From NCBI RefSeq assembly GCF_008831285.2, contig NC_045148.1, positions 12,655,183-12,719,182 of the forward strand: 64,000 nt of DNA. Reading direction: 5' to 3'. Source of the stretch: Nymphaea colorata. Taxonomy: Eukaryota; Streptophyta; Magnoliopsida; Nymphaeales; Nymphaeaceae. The position numbers and the translations under genes are program-made. Below are positions 1 to 11,405 of the stretch, piece by piece; the first letter of the stretch is position 1, and the number at the start of each line of letters is the position of its first letter. Under the pieces are notes generated by a model that worked only from the letters and a program-made list of their open reading frames with translations, had not been told where the DNA came from and searched no databases.

Positions 1-8
1 AATGCTAG

Positions 9-541
9 GTTTCTGTACACTTCATTGGCAAGCTGAAGAAGAATGGGTCAATCTTTGATTCCAGTGTGGGCCGGAAACCTTTTAAGTTCTGTCTAGGTAT
101 ATAGTTGCTAATTCTTTATTCTTTGGAACAACAGCTGTGTCCAAGTTAATTTTCCTTTTATGCTTGAAATTTAGCTGTTTTTATCTTTCTTTTTTTTTTG
201 TTTACAGGTATAGGTGAAGTTATCAAAGGATGGGATGTCGGAATAAATGGTATCAAGTTGCACCTCCCAGTAAATGAAGTCTACGTATCTGCTTTCTTTC
301 TTCTTTTTCTATTCTGATTTGTGGTTTGTCTGGTTAGGAATGCGAGTTGGAGATAAGAGGAGGCTAACCATCCCTCCATCCATGGGGTATGTGCATTCCT
401 GTTAAAAATCTCTTTGGTTTTGATTTGCTTTGTCGAGATGCATATGATGTCTGTGTATGCAGGTATGGAAGCACTGGAATTGGAAAAATACCAGGGAATG
501 CTTGGCTGGTATTTGATGTTGAGTTGGTGAATGTTCGATGA
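9..541 (+). CDS. FKBP-type peptidyl-prolyl cis-trans isomerase, last four exons (partial)
   Basis: Exons read 9-96, 208-249, 338-386 and 463-541, each bounded by GT/AG, with the stop TGA at 539-541. The joined frame gives the C-terminal part of an FK506-binding domain: a VSVHFIGKLKKNG start, a GEVIKGWDVGI strand-helix, GMRVGDKRRLTIPPSMGYG, and the closing WLVFDVELVNV. These are hallmark active-site segments of FKBPs, which catalyse proline cis-trans isomerisation in protein folding or chromatin. The wording and the domain at the very C-terminus fit plant multi-domain nuclear FKBPs of the FKBP43/53 type. That subtype is an inference because the N-terminal region lies outside the window. No frame lesion is visible, so the gene looks functional. 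Position 8 is the acceptor of the preceding intron. Confidence 0.93.
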
Positions 542-2391
542 GGCGATTCTTCTTGCATTAACCTTGCATTTATCATGTTTTACAGAGTCATTTTTGAAAC
601 CTGACTAGTGAAATGAGGTTTCTTTTTTGTTAATGTTCTGCGGAGCCGAAGGCTTATGCATATTTGTCATCTGCAAAATGGAACTCTGGTTTTGAGACAT
701 GGATATGATTATGGTGAAGCCTGGTTGGAGGAAAATTTTTGCCTGTATTCTTTTGTAGCATCTGAACCTGCTACTCCCTAATCTTATGGTTCAACGGCTT
801 TTATTCGTTTTCTCTGCATCCTTTCATATGAGAATGGTGACTTCATTTAATTTATGGATCTTGTATGAATTTAAGGGTGGTCGGTTGTGCCATCATTTTC
901 TCTTGTTTTTTCCCTTTGTCTTTTGATTGGAAATAAGAATTCCTAGAAAACACCGAGGGACCTTCCCCTCCCCATCCCTTTTTGTTTTCAGGTATTGTAT
1001 TCTCTTTGTCCTTGATTCCTTTGGAACCTGATTAAGATTTTTCGTCTCGTCTGCTTATTGTTGTGCTTATCCTATGTTGTTTTTTTTTTACCCGTTCCTC
1101 GTCCGTTCTTGCTTAAGAAATGCTTCGTGGGAACGAGTCGTATTGCCCTCCTGAGTTTGGCTGAGCATGCCCCGTCTGCTCGTGTAATTATTTTCACACT
1201 TTCTGCTTTTAGTTACGTTTTCCTTTGCTTTTCCTATTAGTCTTAGTTTTGATGGAGACTTCACGGGACTACAGGGTGCCTCACGTTGTGTTATAATTCA
1301 GTTTATCCTGTCGTCATTGGGGCTGTTTGGCAACAGCAACAGTAATATATTGTTACTGTCTCTTGAACCTGCTCCTGTTCAAAAAGTGGGTCAGATTCGT
1401 AAAATATCTGATAAGTGTTTCTTGATTCTGCTCTATTTTTTTCTTTTTGAGGTTGGTTCATGGGACGGAAACACTATTGACAGTAACAATGTGTTATCTG
1501 TTTCAACGGCTCTTTTATTGGAATCAATAATTTTAACTTGTGCCCATCTTTTCTTTTGGTAACTTGTAGCCGTTGAAGATAAGTTTTTACACTTTGTGTT
1601 GTATAATTTTGGTGAATGTACGAGTCCAAGCAGCAGAGGCAGTAAATCATTGAAAAGGACCGCGGGTTCCTGTCTGGTGCCAATTTGGCACTTGAAGCCG
1701 AAGACCAGGCTAGGTTAGCCCCTAATTCACTTGGATGGTTGCATGGGCGGTTAGACGAATGACGTGTTTTGACGGGCTTCTATATTCAGCTACGGTTTGA
1801 GGGGCTAATAGATCTGAGTGGTGCTGAACAGAGTGTATGTGGCATACTTGTCTAATTCGAGAATTGAAGCTTTGGGGGCTTTGTGTGACCAAGCTTTCGA
1901 GACGTGTTCTCTACTATGTGCATTTTTATGTCAAACTGAGCTGATTGATTACAGGCTGGGTTTGTGGTGTGTGTAGGCTTTACGTGATCCATAACGGGCT
2001 CAGTTCTGGTTAGGTTTATGCCGTTCATAACTTAAGAAAACGTTAAAATAATGCATGTTTGGCCAAATAATGGTTTTGCCCCTGGTGCAACAATCATGTT
2101 GTGTGAGTCAAGTTAGAGGTTAAACTATGTTGGATCATGAACAATGCTAAAATATGTGTTCATGTAAAATTTTATGAAAAAATGACTTGATTTACTTTTG
2201 GAAGGTTGAATTTTTTAAAATTGATGAAACTGTAAATTGAAAATATGGAGGGCAAAGTGAAAAAAAAAAAAGATTTTAGCCTTGTCCTTGAGAAATGGAT
2301 GCGTTGATACTCTATTCAAGTGATGATGAATCCACAGGTGTGCTCGGGGTGAAAACCAAAATCTGTGATTGATAAAAAATTTGCTCTGAAG
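542..2391. other. 3' flank of the FKBP gene; no further gene seen
   Basis: The first few hundred bases are T-rich and probably hold the 3' UTR, but I could not fix a polyadenylation site. No long ORF with recognisable content occurs. A possible small foldback lies at about 1316-1515: the left side starts GGGGCTGTTTGGCAACAG and carries ATTGTTACTGTC at 1346, and the same 12-mer recurs inverted near 1480. It has the size of a MITE, but its ends are not defined. Confidence 0.5.
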
Positions 2392-4017
2392 CAATGTTGT
2401 AAAAGGCGATAAGGCAAGGCAAGACATTAATTGGAGCATACAAATTTGTGAATTATATAATATTTATAAAAATAATAATAAAAAAAATGACTATAATACT
2501 ATTGACTACAATACTTAGCTTAGCATATCAATAAAGAACAATCCACAACATATCCTATATACAAAGTACTTGCGTAATTGGTGCATAGCACAACTTGTCC
2601 TAAACAGCTAGAACTATCATTGACTAAAAAATAACTAAAAACTAGGAAAACAGTTCAATAAACATTGAGTTCAATTACACTGTATGCATGCAAAAACTCA
2701 AATGACTAAACATACCCAAATATTAACATGTAATGTAACAAATATTAACACCATATGACAAATTTGAATTATTAACAACAAGATATTACAAACTTAATGT
2801 AACATCATATTACAAACTTAATGCAAAACAATTATTGAAAAATACATAAAAATATGGACTGATTGCCTACCATAATGCATCAATTACCGATGTCATATTC
2901 TTTAACATGATAACCATACTAAACAGAAGAGAAGAAGATGGATAACTCTTCCAAAACGAGAACATGTTTAATCTAAAAATAAAGAAAAAGAAAGCAAATA
3001 ATATAACCCAAACAAAAAAAGTTAAAAACATTGACAGAAAAAAGTATATAACAAAAAAGTTAAGTGTAGTACTGTAAAATTTTCTTGTTTCTTCATTTTT
3101 TTATATAAGACGAGAAAACTTAATAAATACTCTCGTAAATGGATGAACATGGTAGAACCAAAGACACGCAAAAAAATTGAGAGAAAATATAATAAAGTAT
3201 ATAATGCATTAAACACCAAGTCATAAATTAAGAACAAAAGTGTCAAGACATATAATAAATTAAGACACCACTTGGCAACATAGGAGGACCACCAGCCATG
3301 GAGTACACTTACAAACTCCAAATGACGACAATTGTAAAACAAGAATAATTAAAGCGTCTCAGAATGAACACGTAATATGAGTGCAAACATGACACGCATG
3401 AAAAAAAGGGCGGTTTTAAGTTTTGAGTCCTAATTTTTTAAGCCGCATTGCTACAACACCAGAAGCCACAACATCGGCAAAAATCACAATACTGTAAGCC
3501 ACAGGACCGGCCACGGCGACACACACCGTAAGCCGCTGGATCGGCCATGGCAACACACAAAGAGCAAGAAAAAGGGTGGTCAGTCATGGCCAAAGAGTTG
3601 AGAGAATAAGAGGGTGGCCATGGCCGTGGAGAGAGGGAGAGAGAGAGAGAGAGGGAGAGGAAAAGGTGGCCACCTATGTCCGGTGCCAGCCATGGGGAGA
3701 GAGAAAGACCGACTTTAGAAATGGAAATTCCAACATTGGGTGATACAATTTTACAGATGGTTGAATTCTTCAATTTCACAGGTGATTTGGGATAAAGAAA
3801 AAGGGACTAGGGATACAAAGGGGGTTTAGTTAGGGCTACATGTAAATCCCGCTTGACCAGTCTTATATTATTTTTATTTTTTTAGTTAAAAAATTAAATA
3901 GCAAATGAGGTGCATGCTTCAGGGACGTGAGGCACCTCATAGCCTTGCCTCTGTACATTTTTTCTAAAAAACACATCACGTTTTTTTGGTGTGAGGCGTA
4001 GGCCTCTTACAACATTG
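2392..4017. mobile_element. Non-autonomous hAT-like element A (1.6 kb)
   Basis: The two ends form an imperfect terminal inverted repeat: the left end starts CAATGTTGTAAAAGGC at 2392, and the right end, read in reverse from 4017, starts CAATGTTGTAAGAGGC. The same terminus is recognisable on the hAT transposase elements at 7.09-10.64 kb and 59.46-61.72 kb, so the family call rests on shared termini. The interior has no transposase reading frame. It includes an AT-rich half, a GC-richer block at 3440-3780 with a GA-rich run, and a 34-bp near-duplicate starting at 3494 and 3528. The flanking 8-mers (CTCTGAAG, TTATGAAC) match only weakly, so a target duplication is not established. Confidence 0.6.
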
Positions 4018-4868
4018 TTATGAACTCATAGGTGATGATGTCCAGATTCATACAACTTTGACTGGCTCAAGGCAGTGTTGAATTGCATGATTTGGGATTG
4101 CTCCATCCAGACTAAAGCTGAAACTCTATTGGGATGTTTCTGATCACATTCATGTGAATAATTCACAAATTTAAATTATGGATTTTGAGAATTTCAGTTC
4201 AAAAGTTTGAGGTATGACTGAGAGCTCTATACATGTGGAAGAAATAAATGGAAATAAACAATGAGCTTGATTCTGGATGAATTAATCCAAACTAAGCTCA
4301 AGATAGTTAATTTAATACTGAAGAACATGTTGCCAGCTCGACAGATGCTAATTGACCCTAGATTGAGAGAATTTCAGCTAAAACGCTCAAAATAGAGGGG
4401 AGAGAGAGAGTGATTTTGATGTTAGGACAACTTTCTAAAAATCAATTAGGAAGAGTCAACAGAAAATAACTTCAAAAATTATCTTATGGCACTCGAAAAT
4501 TTTAATGTGAGCTCCACCAGACTAGTGTTAGTGCTGAGAATTATGCAAATCACTGATCTAGTGAACTCATTTCAGTTGAAATGGAGGGAAATAAAAGGTT
4601 TATGAAGGCATTTTGGCCCCAAAATTTGGTGGTCTCACTGAAAATAGTCAGTTTGACACTAGAAAAAGTTTGAAAGTTAAGTTTTTCAGGTGATCAAATT
4701 ATCCAATGTGAAGAAATTGCTAGGAAACAACAAAAATGGGTCATTTAAATCTAAATTCGACCAAATGTAAATTGAAAAATGGGTTGTGGAAGCTCCTGGT
4801 GATTTGCTAATGTGAGGATATATGTAATCAAAATAGTACAACATAATTCTTAGAGGTTCTATAGCTAT
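4018..4868. other. AT-rich non-coding DNA, nothing recognised
   Basis: No ORF, splice pattern, terminal repeat or known domain was found. It links element A to the tandem array that follows. Confidence 0.5.
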
Positions 4869-5530
4869 TTGATTATGAACATATCACTTGAGGTGTTGTC
4901 TACATATATTTTACATTGATGTTATTGAGTTGATGAAGAATACTTCAAATGGTTTGACTATGAACATATGACATGGTATTATCATTGATTGTGTTGAACA
5001 CATTTGTTGAAGAGATTAGTTCAATTAATTTAATTATAAATATATAACTTGGTATTGTCTATGTAGATGTTATGTTGATGTCATTTATCATTGATCGTCA
5101 TAAACTAATTTGTCAATAAATATTTGTTTAATTGATTTGATTACGAATATTTAACTTTGTGTCGTCTACTTAATGTAATGTTGATGTTAATTGTCACCGA
5201 TTGTCTACAATACATTTGTTAACAAAGTTTTTCTTTCATTGATTTTGCTACAAATATATAACTTCTTGTTGTTTACGTAAATGTTGTGTTGATGTTATTT
5301 ATCATCGATCATGTTAAACACATTTAAAAATGAATGGTAGTTTGAATTATTTTGTTACAAACATATAACTAGATATTCTCTATGTAGTTATTTTGTTGAT
5401 GTTATTGATCATTGATCGTCTTAAACACGTTCATTAATGAAAATTGGTACGGACACATAACTTAGTATTGTCCATGTAAATGTTATGTCGTCACAATTTA
5501 TTACCAATGGTCTCAAGTCTTATGAAGCGA
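4869..5530. repeat. Degenerate tandem array, unit about 107 bp, about seven copies
   Basis: Copies start near 4869, 4954, 5030, 5137, 5245, 5352 and 5444. Each opens with a variant of TTGATTAYRAAYATATAACTT, followed by a TTGTCTAYGTA-like segment, GTTATGTTGATGTTATT, ATCATTGATCGTC and AACACATTTGTT. The central four spacings are 107-108 bp; the outer copies are shortened. Divergence between units is high, so the array is old. No coding content is seen. Confidence 0.75.
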
Positions 5531-5564
5531 AAAGAACTGCTATACTATATATGCTTGCTTTCTA

Positions 5565-5800
5565 TTTTATCTTTATGAAAACATAAAAGGTATCTTTTTC
5601 ATACTGATGACAAAGCTCAGAGCTCCACTTGTGTCTATATTGACAAGGGTAATTCTTTAATATTTCATTTGCTGGTTTGGGCTGCAATTGAGGTTGAGAT
5701 TTCATTTGTGGTAAACAGGAGCAGCATATGGTTTCAAGTTATTTGCCTGTACTCAAGAATAGTATGGATAATGAAGATGTTATGATGTACAACTAGAGAT
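5565..5800 (+). repeat. Dispersed repeat, copy 1 (inverted partner at 26.4-26.7 kb)
   Basis: Shares long near-identical stretches with the reverse complement of 26400-26720. Examples are TTTGCCTGTACTCAAGAATA at about 5740, GATGTTATGATGTACAACTA at about 5777, and TGTCTATATTGACAAGG near 5633. The 26-kb copy has an extra ~45 bp in the middle. No coding potential is seen. It may be part of an undefined transposon or of a duplicated intron. Confidence 0.65.
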
Positions 5801-6210
5801 TTTGTTTCTGGTCCTCATGTAAGCACTGGTTCCCAATATGCTTACTACTTTTTAATTTGATTCCTTATGTGAATAAACTATAGAATGCTTCAAAAGAACT
5901 AGTTTCAAAGCCCATTTACCACTCAATCGATGTTGTTGTGGTGCTGAGTAGTGCTTGGTCAAGGCAGATATCAGCATGATAGTGTGTTACACATTTTAAC
6001 TATTTGAAATTGCTCCAGAGTCTCAGACCCACGAATGCACCTAAGCAGGTTATGTGTAATGGGAATCCTTCCCCTGGTGACATGCAAACCAGAGGGGCTT
6101 GCACGTCATGAGGGGAGAGGCTCCCCTCACGCCTCCCTATAACACATAAATCGCCCTCATGAATGCACCATACAACAAGTGTGTTGATTACACCTGAAAA
6201 CGACCACCTT

Positions 6211-6745
6211 GTATGTATTATATGCATATCATATATGCATACGTATTATGTTATACATATTACTATACATATGTTCATAAATATAATACATATATGTATT
6301 ATATCTATGTACATTATAACATACGTATATGCGTATGTCATATATATATATATATAAAATGTTATATATGTATATTATGTATATGTATATATTATTGTAG
6401 ATATCTATAATTGTGAGTGTGTGTGTGTAATGCATATTATGTATATGTACATACACGTTACAATAATATACATGTTACATAACATAATATATAACGTAAT
6501 ATATACATATAATAGTATATACATTATATACTTATAACTTTATATTATATATTGTAACATATAATATGTTATAACATATTATATATGTAATATGTTAGCA
6601 TGTTATATACCTACTATAATTTCAGTATGTATTATATGCATACGTATTATGTTATACATATTACTATTGTATGTACATAAATATAATATGTTTATCTATT
6701 ATATCTATATGCATTATAACATATGTATATACATATGTTATTTAC
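6211..6745. repeat. AT-rich block with an internal ~125-bp duplication
   Basis: The segment 6211-6345 recurs at 6625-6745 in the same order: GTATGTATTATATGCAT, ACGTATTATGTTATACATA, then CATAAATATAATA and CATTATAACATA. From 6241 onward the offset is about 401 bp; the first copy has an extra ~13 bp. Long ORFs over this block are just TA/TG-rich sequence. Confidence 0.7.
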
Positions 6746-6781
6746 ACATATATCTTATGTATTGTGTATGTATAATTATCA

Positions 6782-6951
<170 letters not shown>

Positions 6952-7087
6952 ACATATTATAATGATGTAAATTTTATATACGTAGGATATGTTATGTAAA
7001 ATATTTTATGATATATATGATATATGTACATGTTATATATACACAATGTATCTATAATAAAATATTTTATACATATTATACATATAC

Positions 7088-10000
7088 CTATATTATAAAA
7101 GGCGTAGCGTATTGCATATTGGTCGGGCCGACCTATACACCGTACCGTAACGTATCGTAAACATACCGTAACGTATCGTAAAATTAATTTTTTAATTTTT
7201 TAAAATATAAAAAAAAGCATACAAAATAGAAAAAAATTATAAAAATTTCAAAAAAATCAGAAAAAATCAAGAAAAATGTATTTAAAGGAACATTCATGTA
7301 TATGAAGTATGAAGTATGAACAACACATTCCAAAATAAGAAATCAGACATTTAAAATTACATAATAAGTATCAGTGTTAAACTCTTAGCCTCTTAGCACC
7401 CGAAGAGAATTAGATTACATCACAATTCATAAGTTCAAAAGTCAAAACATATAGTTATCATCTTTCATGATTCAACGATAATCATCGTCAATTGTGATCT
7501 GCATCATCATCTTCATTTTCTTCATTAAGTGCTTCTATCCCCTCTGTTGGAAATGGAATGTCACCAACACCAACATTCCATTGCTCCCCAGCTTCTCCGT
7601 CTTTAATAATCTCTGCTGCTCCTTCAAGGTTCAAAAAATCAAGATCGTCCTCAACAAGTATTGCAGATGGTTCTTCTTCAACCCAAGAATCTAATATATC
7701 AAAATGGTCAATGTTGATAGGATCATATTGAGTGTGATGCTTCCTCATAGATGTTGTTTCTAGTTACCTAAAGTGTAACAAGAGAAAAAATTAACAAATT
7801 GTTAGAAATTAAAATATATATTAGAATTTACCATTTTACATAACCAATGTTTACCTTTGTCTTAACTTCATATTATAACAAATGCAAACAAGGTCATTCA
7901 ACCTTTTATGTTCCAGCCTATTCCTCTTCTTACTGTGAATGTGCTGAAATACACTTCAATTTCTTTCACATCTAGTTGCACTACATGTTTGGCTGAGGAT
8001 TTTATTTGCAAGTTTCTTTAATTCTGGGCAATCAACCCCAAACTGGTTCCACCACAAATCTTATAACAGATGGAAAGTAAAAACAAAATAGAATAAATAT
8101 ATGAGAAGGTAGAAGCTATAAACAACAAATGAAATAACAACCAAGAAGTATAATGTCCATTTTTCTAATACTTGGACGCATAGATGACCTGCATCTCATT
8201 GTTGTGTCTCTCTCCATGCTACCAGAACAAGTATCATATTTGTTGATCGACACATGGATAGCTTCTTGTTCTTTATAATCACTTATTAATACCTCAATAC
8301 AATCTAATATGCCATACTCGACCTCTCTGTCCTTCTTAAAAGTGGAAAGAAATCTAATAGCAGGATTTAGGTAGTAGGTTGCTACATGAAGTGGGCAATG
8401 AAGTTGTCTAAACCACCTTTCATATGTAATCTTCCATATATGCATGTACAACTTCTTTTTTCCCTTCACATTATCTCCAATGGCTTCCTTTGCTTTGTCC
8501 ATGGTCTCATATAAATATCATCTATAATATTCTATATAGGCATGTACAACTTCTTTTTTTCCTTCATATTATCTCTAATGGCCTCCTTTGCTCTGTCCAT
8601 AGCCTCATATAAATATCCAATAGAAGGTCTATCTTTACTATCAACTAATCTGAGGACTTTCACTAAAGGTACACAAATCTTCAATAAGTTCACACATGAT
8701 TCCCAAAAGTCAACATTGAATATAGTATCCACAACTGTCGTAGCCTTTCTTTTATAGACATGTGGATATGCAGCTCAATCATTACTTGAAAACATCTGCC
8801 TGAGAGGATTTCTTTGCTTGATTATACCCTGCACAGTCAAAACATTTGCAGTAAACTGTGTATGTGCAGGTCGAATCAATTCAGCTCCATTTGTGAATTT
8901 CCTCATCAAATTCAAGACATAAGCATGATTATAAATAAACTTTGTGATTTCTTGGCATCTTTGAACTGCTAACTTCATATCATCTTTTTCACTAAGATCC
9001 TAAAACATTAGATTTACAAAATAAGTAGCACATGAGCTCCAATAAAATGTTTTATATCATGCTGCTAACATTTCATTTGTAGCTTTATAATTTGCTGCAT
9101 TACCAGTGATAAATTGCATGACATTTTGAGACCCAACTTCTTGTATAACTTTATCAAAAACCTCAAACAAAACATCAGCAGTCTTAAGAGTATAAGACAA
9201 ATCAACAAATTTTAAGAACACTGTACCAAAAGGACAATATACAAGGAAGTTTACTAATATTCTGTTCTTGATGTCTGTCCACCCATCTGCCATTACACTG
9301 CATCCTGTCTCTTTCCAGTCCAATTTCAGTTCATCACAATATGCCTTGACATCTCTAACTACATTATTGAGAATTTTACCTCGCAATTTATGAAAAGAGG
9401 ACATTTTATACCTTCGGCCTACAGTAGCAATCACATCTGCTATAGCCTGAAAATGAAAAGAGTTTGAAGAGAATGGATTGCGTCATAGAACCACCTTCCT
9501 ATGGTTTCATCTGCTGCTTCAACAATATTTTTTTAACACATGGTTGTACGAATCTCAGGTTAAGCACCAACAACAGTATAATTGAAAAAAAAATTCTTGA
9601 TCGAAACAGACCTATTACTCGACCTCATAGTAGGTACTCTACCACCACCAATACGACCATTACTCCTGCCACGTCCTCGTAAAATTGTACTTGCACTTGA
9701 ACCTCTTCTTGTTCTGGTTGTAGTTGAAGAAGAACTAATTGTGTGCATGATGTCTTTCCCTTTAGCTGTTCCCAAACTGACACCAACATCTTCTTCGAGC
9801 TCAACATCTTCACCTTCGCTTCCTTCCTCTTTATATGGGTCTCTATATCGTACATCTGCATTTTGCATTTCCTTTTCGATCTTATTTGCTTTCATGGCAT
9901 TAATAAGCTCCAAACATTGGTGCTTTACATAGGCTGGCAATGGGTTCTCTAGGGAGCCAATGCATTGAGCCACATCGTTGTGTGTGCCAACTATATGGTG

Positions 10001-10640
10001 TTTAAAACAAGAGATCCCTCCTGATATGATTTGGTTACAATAATTACACTTAACTCTTACGTATCTTTGGGATTCACCCTTGTACACCACTGCCATGCAG
10101 GGTCCAACATTATATCTTCACAAAACAAGTAAAAACATACAAATAAATGTAGGAAATAAGAGAAATGAATGAATCAATGGCAAAAATGAGTTATTTCTCA
10201 TCTTCTTCGTGTTAGAAACTAAAAAACCCTCTTTCTCCAAGCTTCCCACTGTTCCCACTTCCCACTATGAGAAAGAAAGCTTTTTCACCGGCAAAGCTTG
10301 ATGCAAATGGAGAAAATCTATCTCTCCCACGTCTCTTGCAGTGTTTAGAAACAAGAAAAGAGAGAGAGAGAGGAACATAGGTTTTAAAAGAACACATAAA
10401 AAGGGGCCGTCGAAACCCTTTTTAGTTTTTCTCTCGTATCGTACGATACAGGGATGTATCACCCATATTGTACGATACGGCACCCGTATCATGAGATACA
10501 GGTGATACGCTTGCGATACATGAGCGTATCGCATATTACAAGCATATCGTATAGGTTTCTTTAACCTATACGATACGTATCGTATGATATGATACGTATC
10601 GTATGATATGCATGTGTATCATATGATACAGATAACATTG
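7088..10640 (-). mobile_element. hAT transposon B, decayed (3.55 kb)
   Basis: Carries a minus-strand BED/DUF659 hAT transposase between ends related to elements A and C. The left end reads CTATATTATAAAAGGCGTAG at 7088; the right end in reverse reads CAATGTTATCTGTATC from 10640. Both subterminal regions (about 7100-7185 and 10430-10630) are packed with GTATCGTA / TACGATACG motifs in both orientations, as expected for hAT transposase-binding subterminal repeats. The flanks (CATATACC at 7081, CATATATA at 10641) could be a decayed 8-bp target duplication, but they lie in low-complexity AT DNA. Confidence 0.8.
7488..10096 (-). pseudogene. hAT transposase pseudogene (BED zinc finger, DUF659, C-terminal dimerisation region)
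   Basis: Read on the minus strand. 10096-9560 encodes a BED-type finger (CNYC, then KHHIVGTH) and a charged linker. 9434-9057 encodes the start of DUF659 with ADGWTD. 8978-8116 continues the catalytic region. 8059-7855 holds the hAT dimerisation segment (CERN, SVFQHIHSKKRNRLEH). 7772-7488 gives an acidic tail. Comparison with the plus-strand copy at 59.5 kb shows the damage: the residue equivalent to the Asp of TDNAANY is Gly (TGNAANY), the Trp of CERNW is a stop, there is a stop near the start of the last exon, and a 98-bp tandem duplication (8443/8541) breaks the frame. It cannot encode an active transposase. Confidence 0.88.
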
Positions 10641-10682
10641 CATATATATATATATATATGTATTACAACGTTATATATATGT

Positions 10683-11405
10683 ATATGTAACTATGAATGA
10701 AACTTAAAAACAGCTTCACAATCAGTATGAATTGTAAAAGCTTTTCTCAAAATAAACAACTCAAATGCTTTTAATGCATAAGTAATTGCTAATAATTCCA
10801 TATCTATTGAAGATATAGTAGATTTTTTTTGAAACTTACCAGATGCATATCTACAAATTTCTTCACTTGTCTTAGGATCATATTTTGAAGGCTTGGCAAG
10901 TAATACTGCTCCCCACCTAAGATGAGATCCGTCTGTTTGGATTACCAAATAGTCTGAACTGAGTGGTTTTAGTTGTTGTACAAATGCCTTAATTTTCTTG
11001 ACCTGGTTTACATCTTCTTTGTTGAAAAATAAGGTACCATTTGGTCTTAACTTTGCATAAAGTCATGCTACCAGGTTATGCATTTATGGAACGTAAGGTC
11101 TTGCATAATTCAAGAATCTAAAAATTGTTGAAGTATGTTTTTATCTTCAATTTTGTCATGGAAATCTCTTATGATTTTTTCAACTATATGTGGCTGAAGT
11201 TTTATATACCCACTGCCAATTTCAGTTCCTAAAATTTTTATGTGGGTTTTCATTAACTCTATTTTCTTTTTTGAAATTATAATTCCATTTTTCTCAAAAG
11301 CTTCAAATACCCTTTTGAGATGAATAAAGTGATCCATTTTAGTTTTTGAGAAGACTAAAATATCATCAATGCAGACTATGGAGAAGTCTTTACAACTTTC
11401 CAAGT
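10683..11405 (-). pseudogene. Endogenous caulimovirid fragment 1: RT palm to RNase H (florendovirus-like)
   Basis: The minus strand encodes, in pieces, the end of a reverse transcriptase (IDDILVFSK near 11350, preceded by Cys where the larger copy has Tyr), the connection segment, and RNase H (TDGSHLRWGA near 10925, MELLAITYALKAFE, HTDCEA). It is close in sequence to the larger plus-strand insertion at 36.6 kb. It begins abruptly at about 11405, against Copia 1, and ends at about 10683, next to TA-repeat DNA. Frameshifts separate the 11439-11110 and 10948-10691 frames. Caulimoviridae normally replicate as episomal DNA; this is a fossil integrated copy with neither end of the viral genome. Confidence 0.85.

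Noticed and set aside
2392-4017. 8-bp target duplication around element A
   Set aside because: CTCTGAAG and TTATGAAC agree at only about five of eight positions; not enough to claim.
6060-6140. Short GC-richer segment with GAGGGGAG/CTCCCCTC hairpin in AT-rich DNA
   Set aside because: Perfect 8-bp stem but isolated; no ends, duplication or second copy to define an element.
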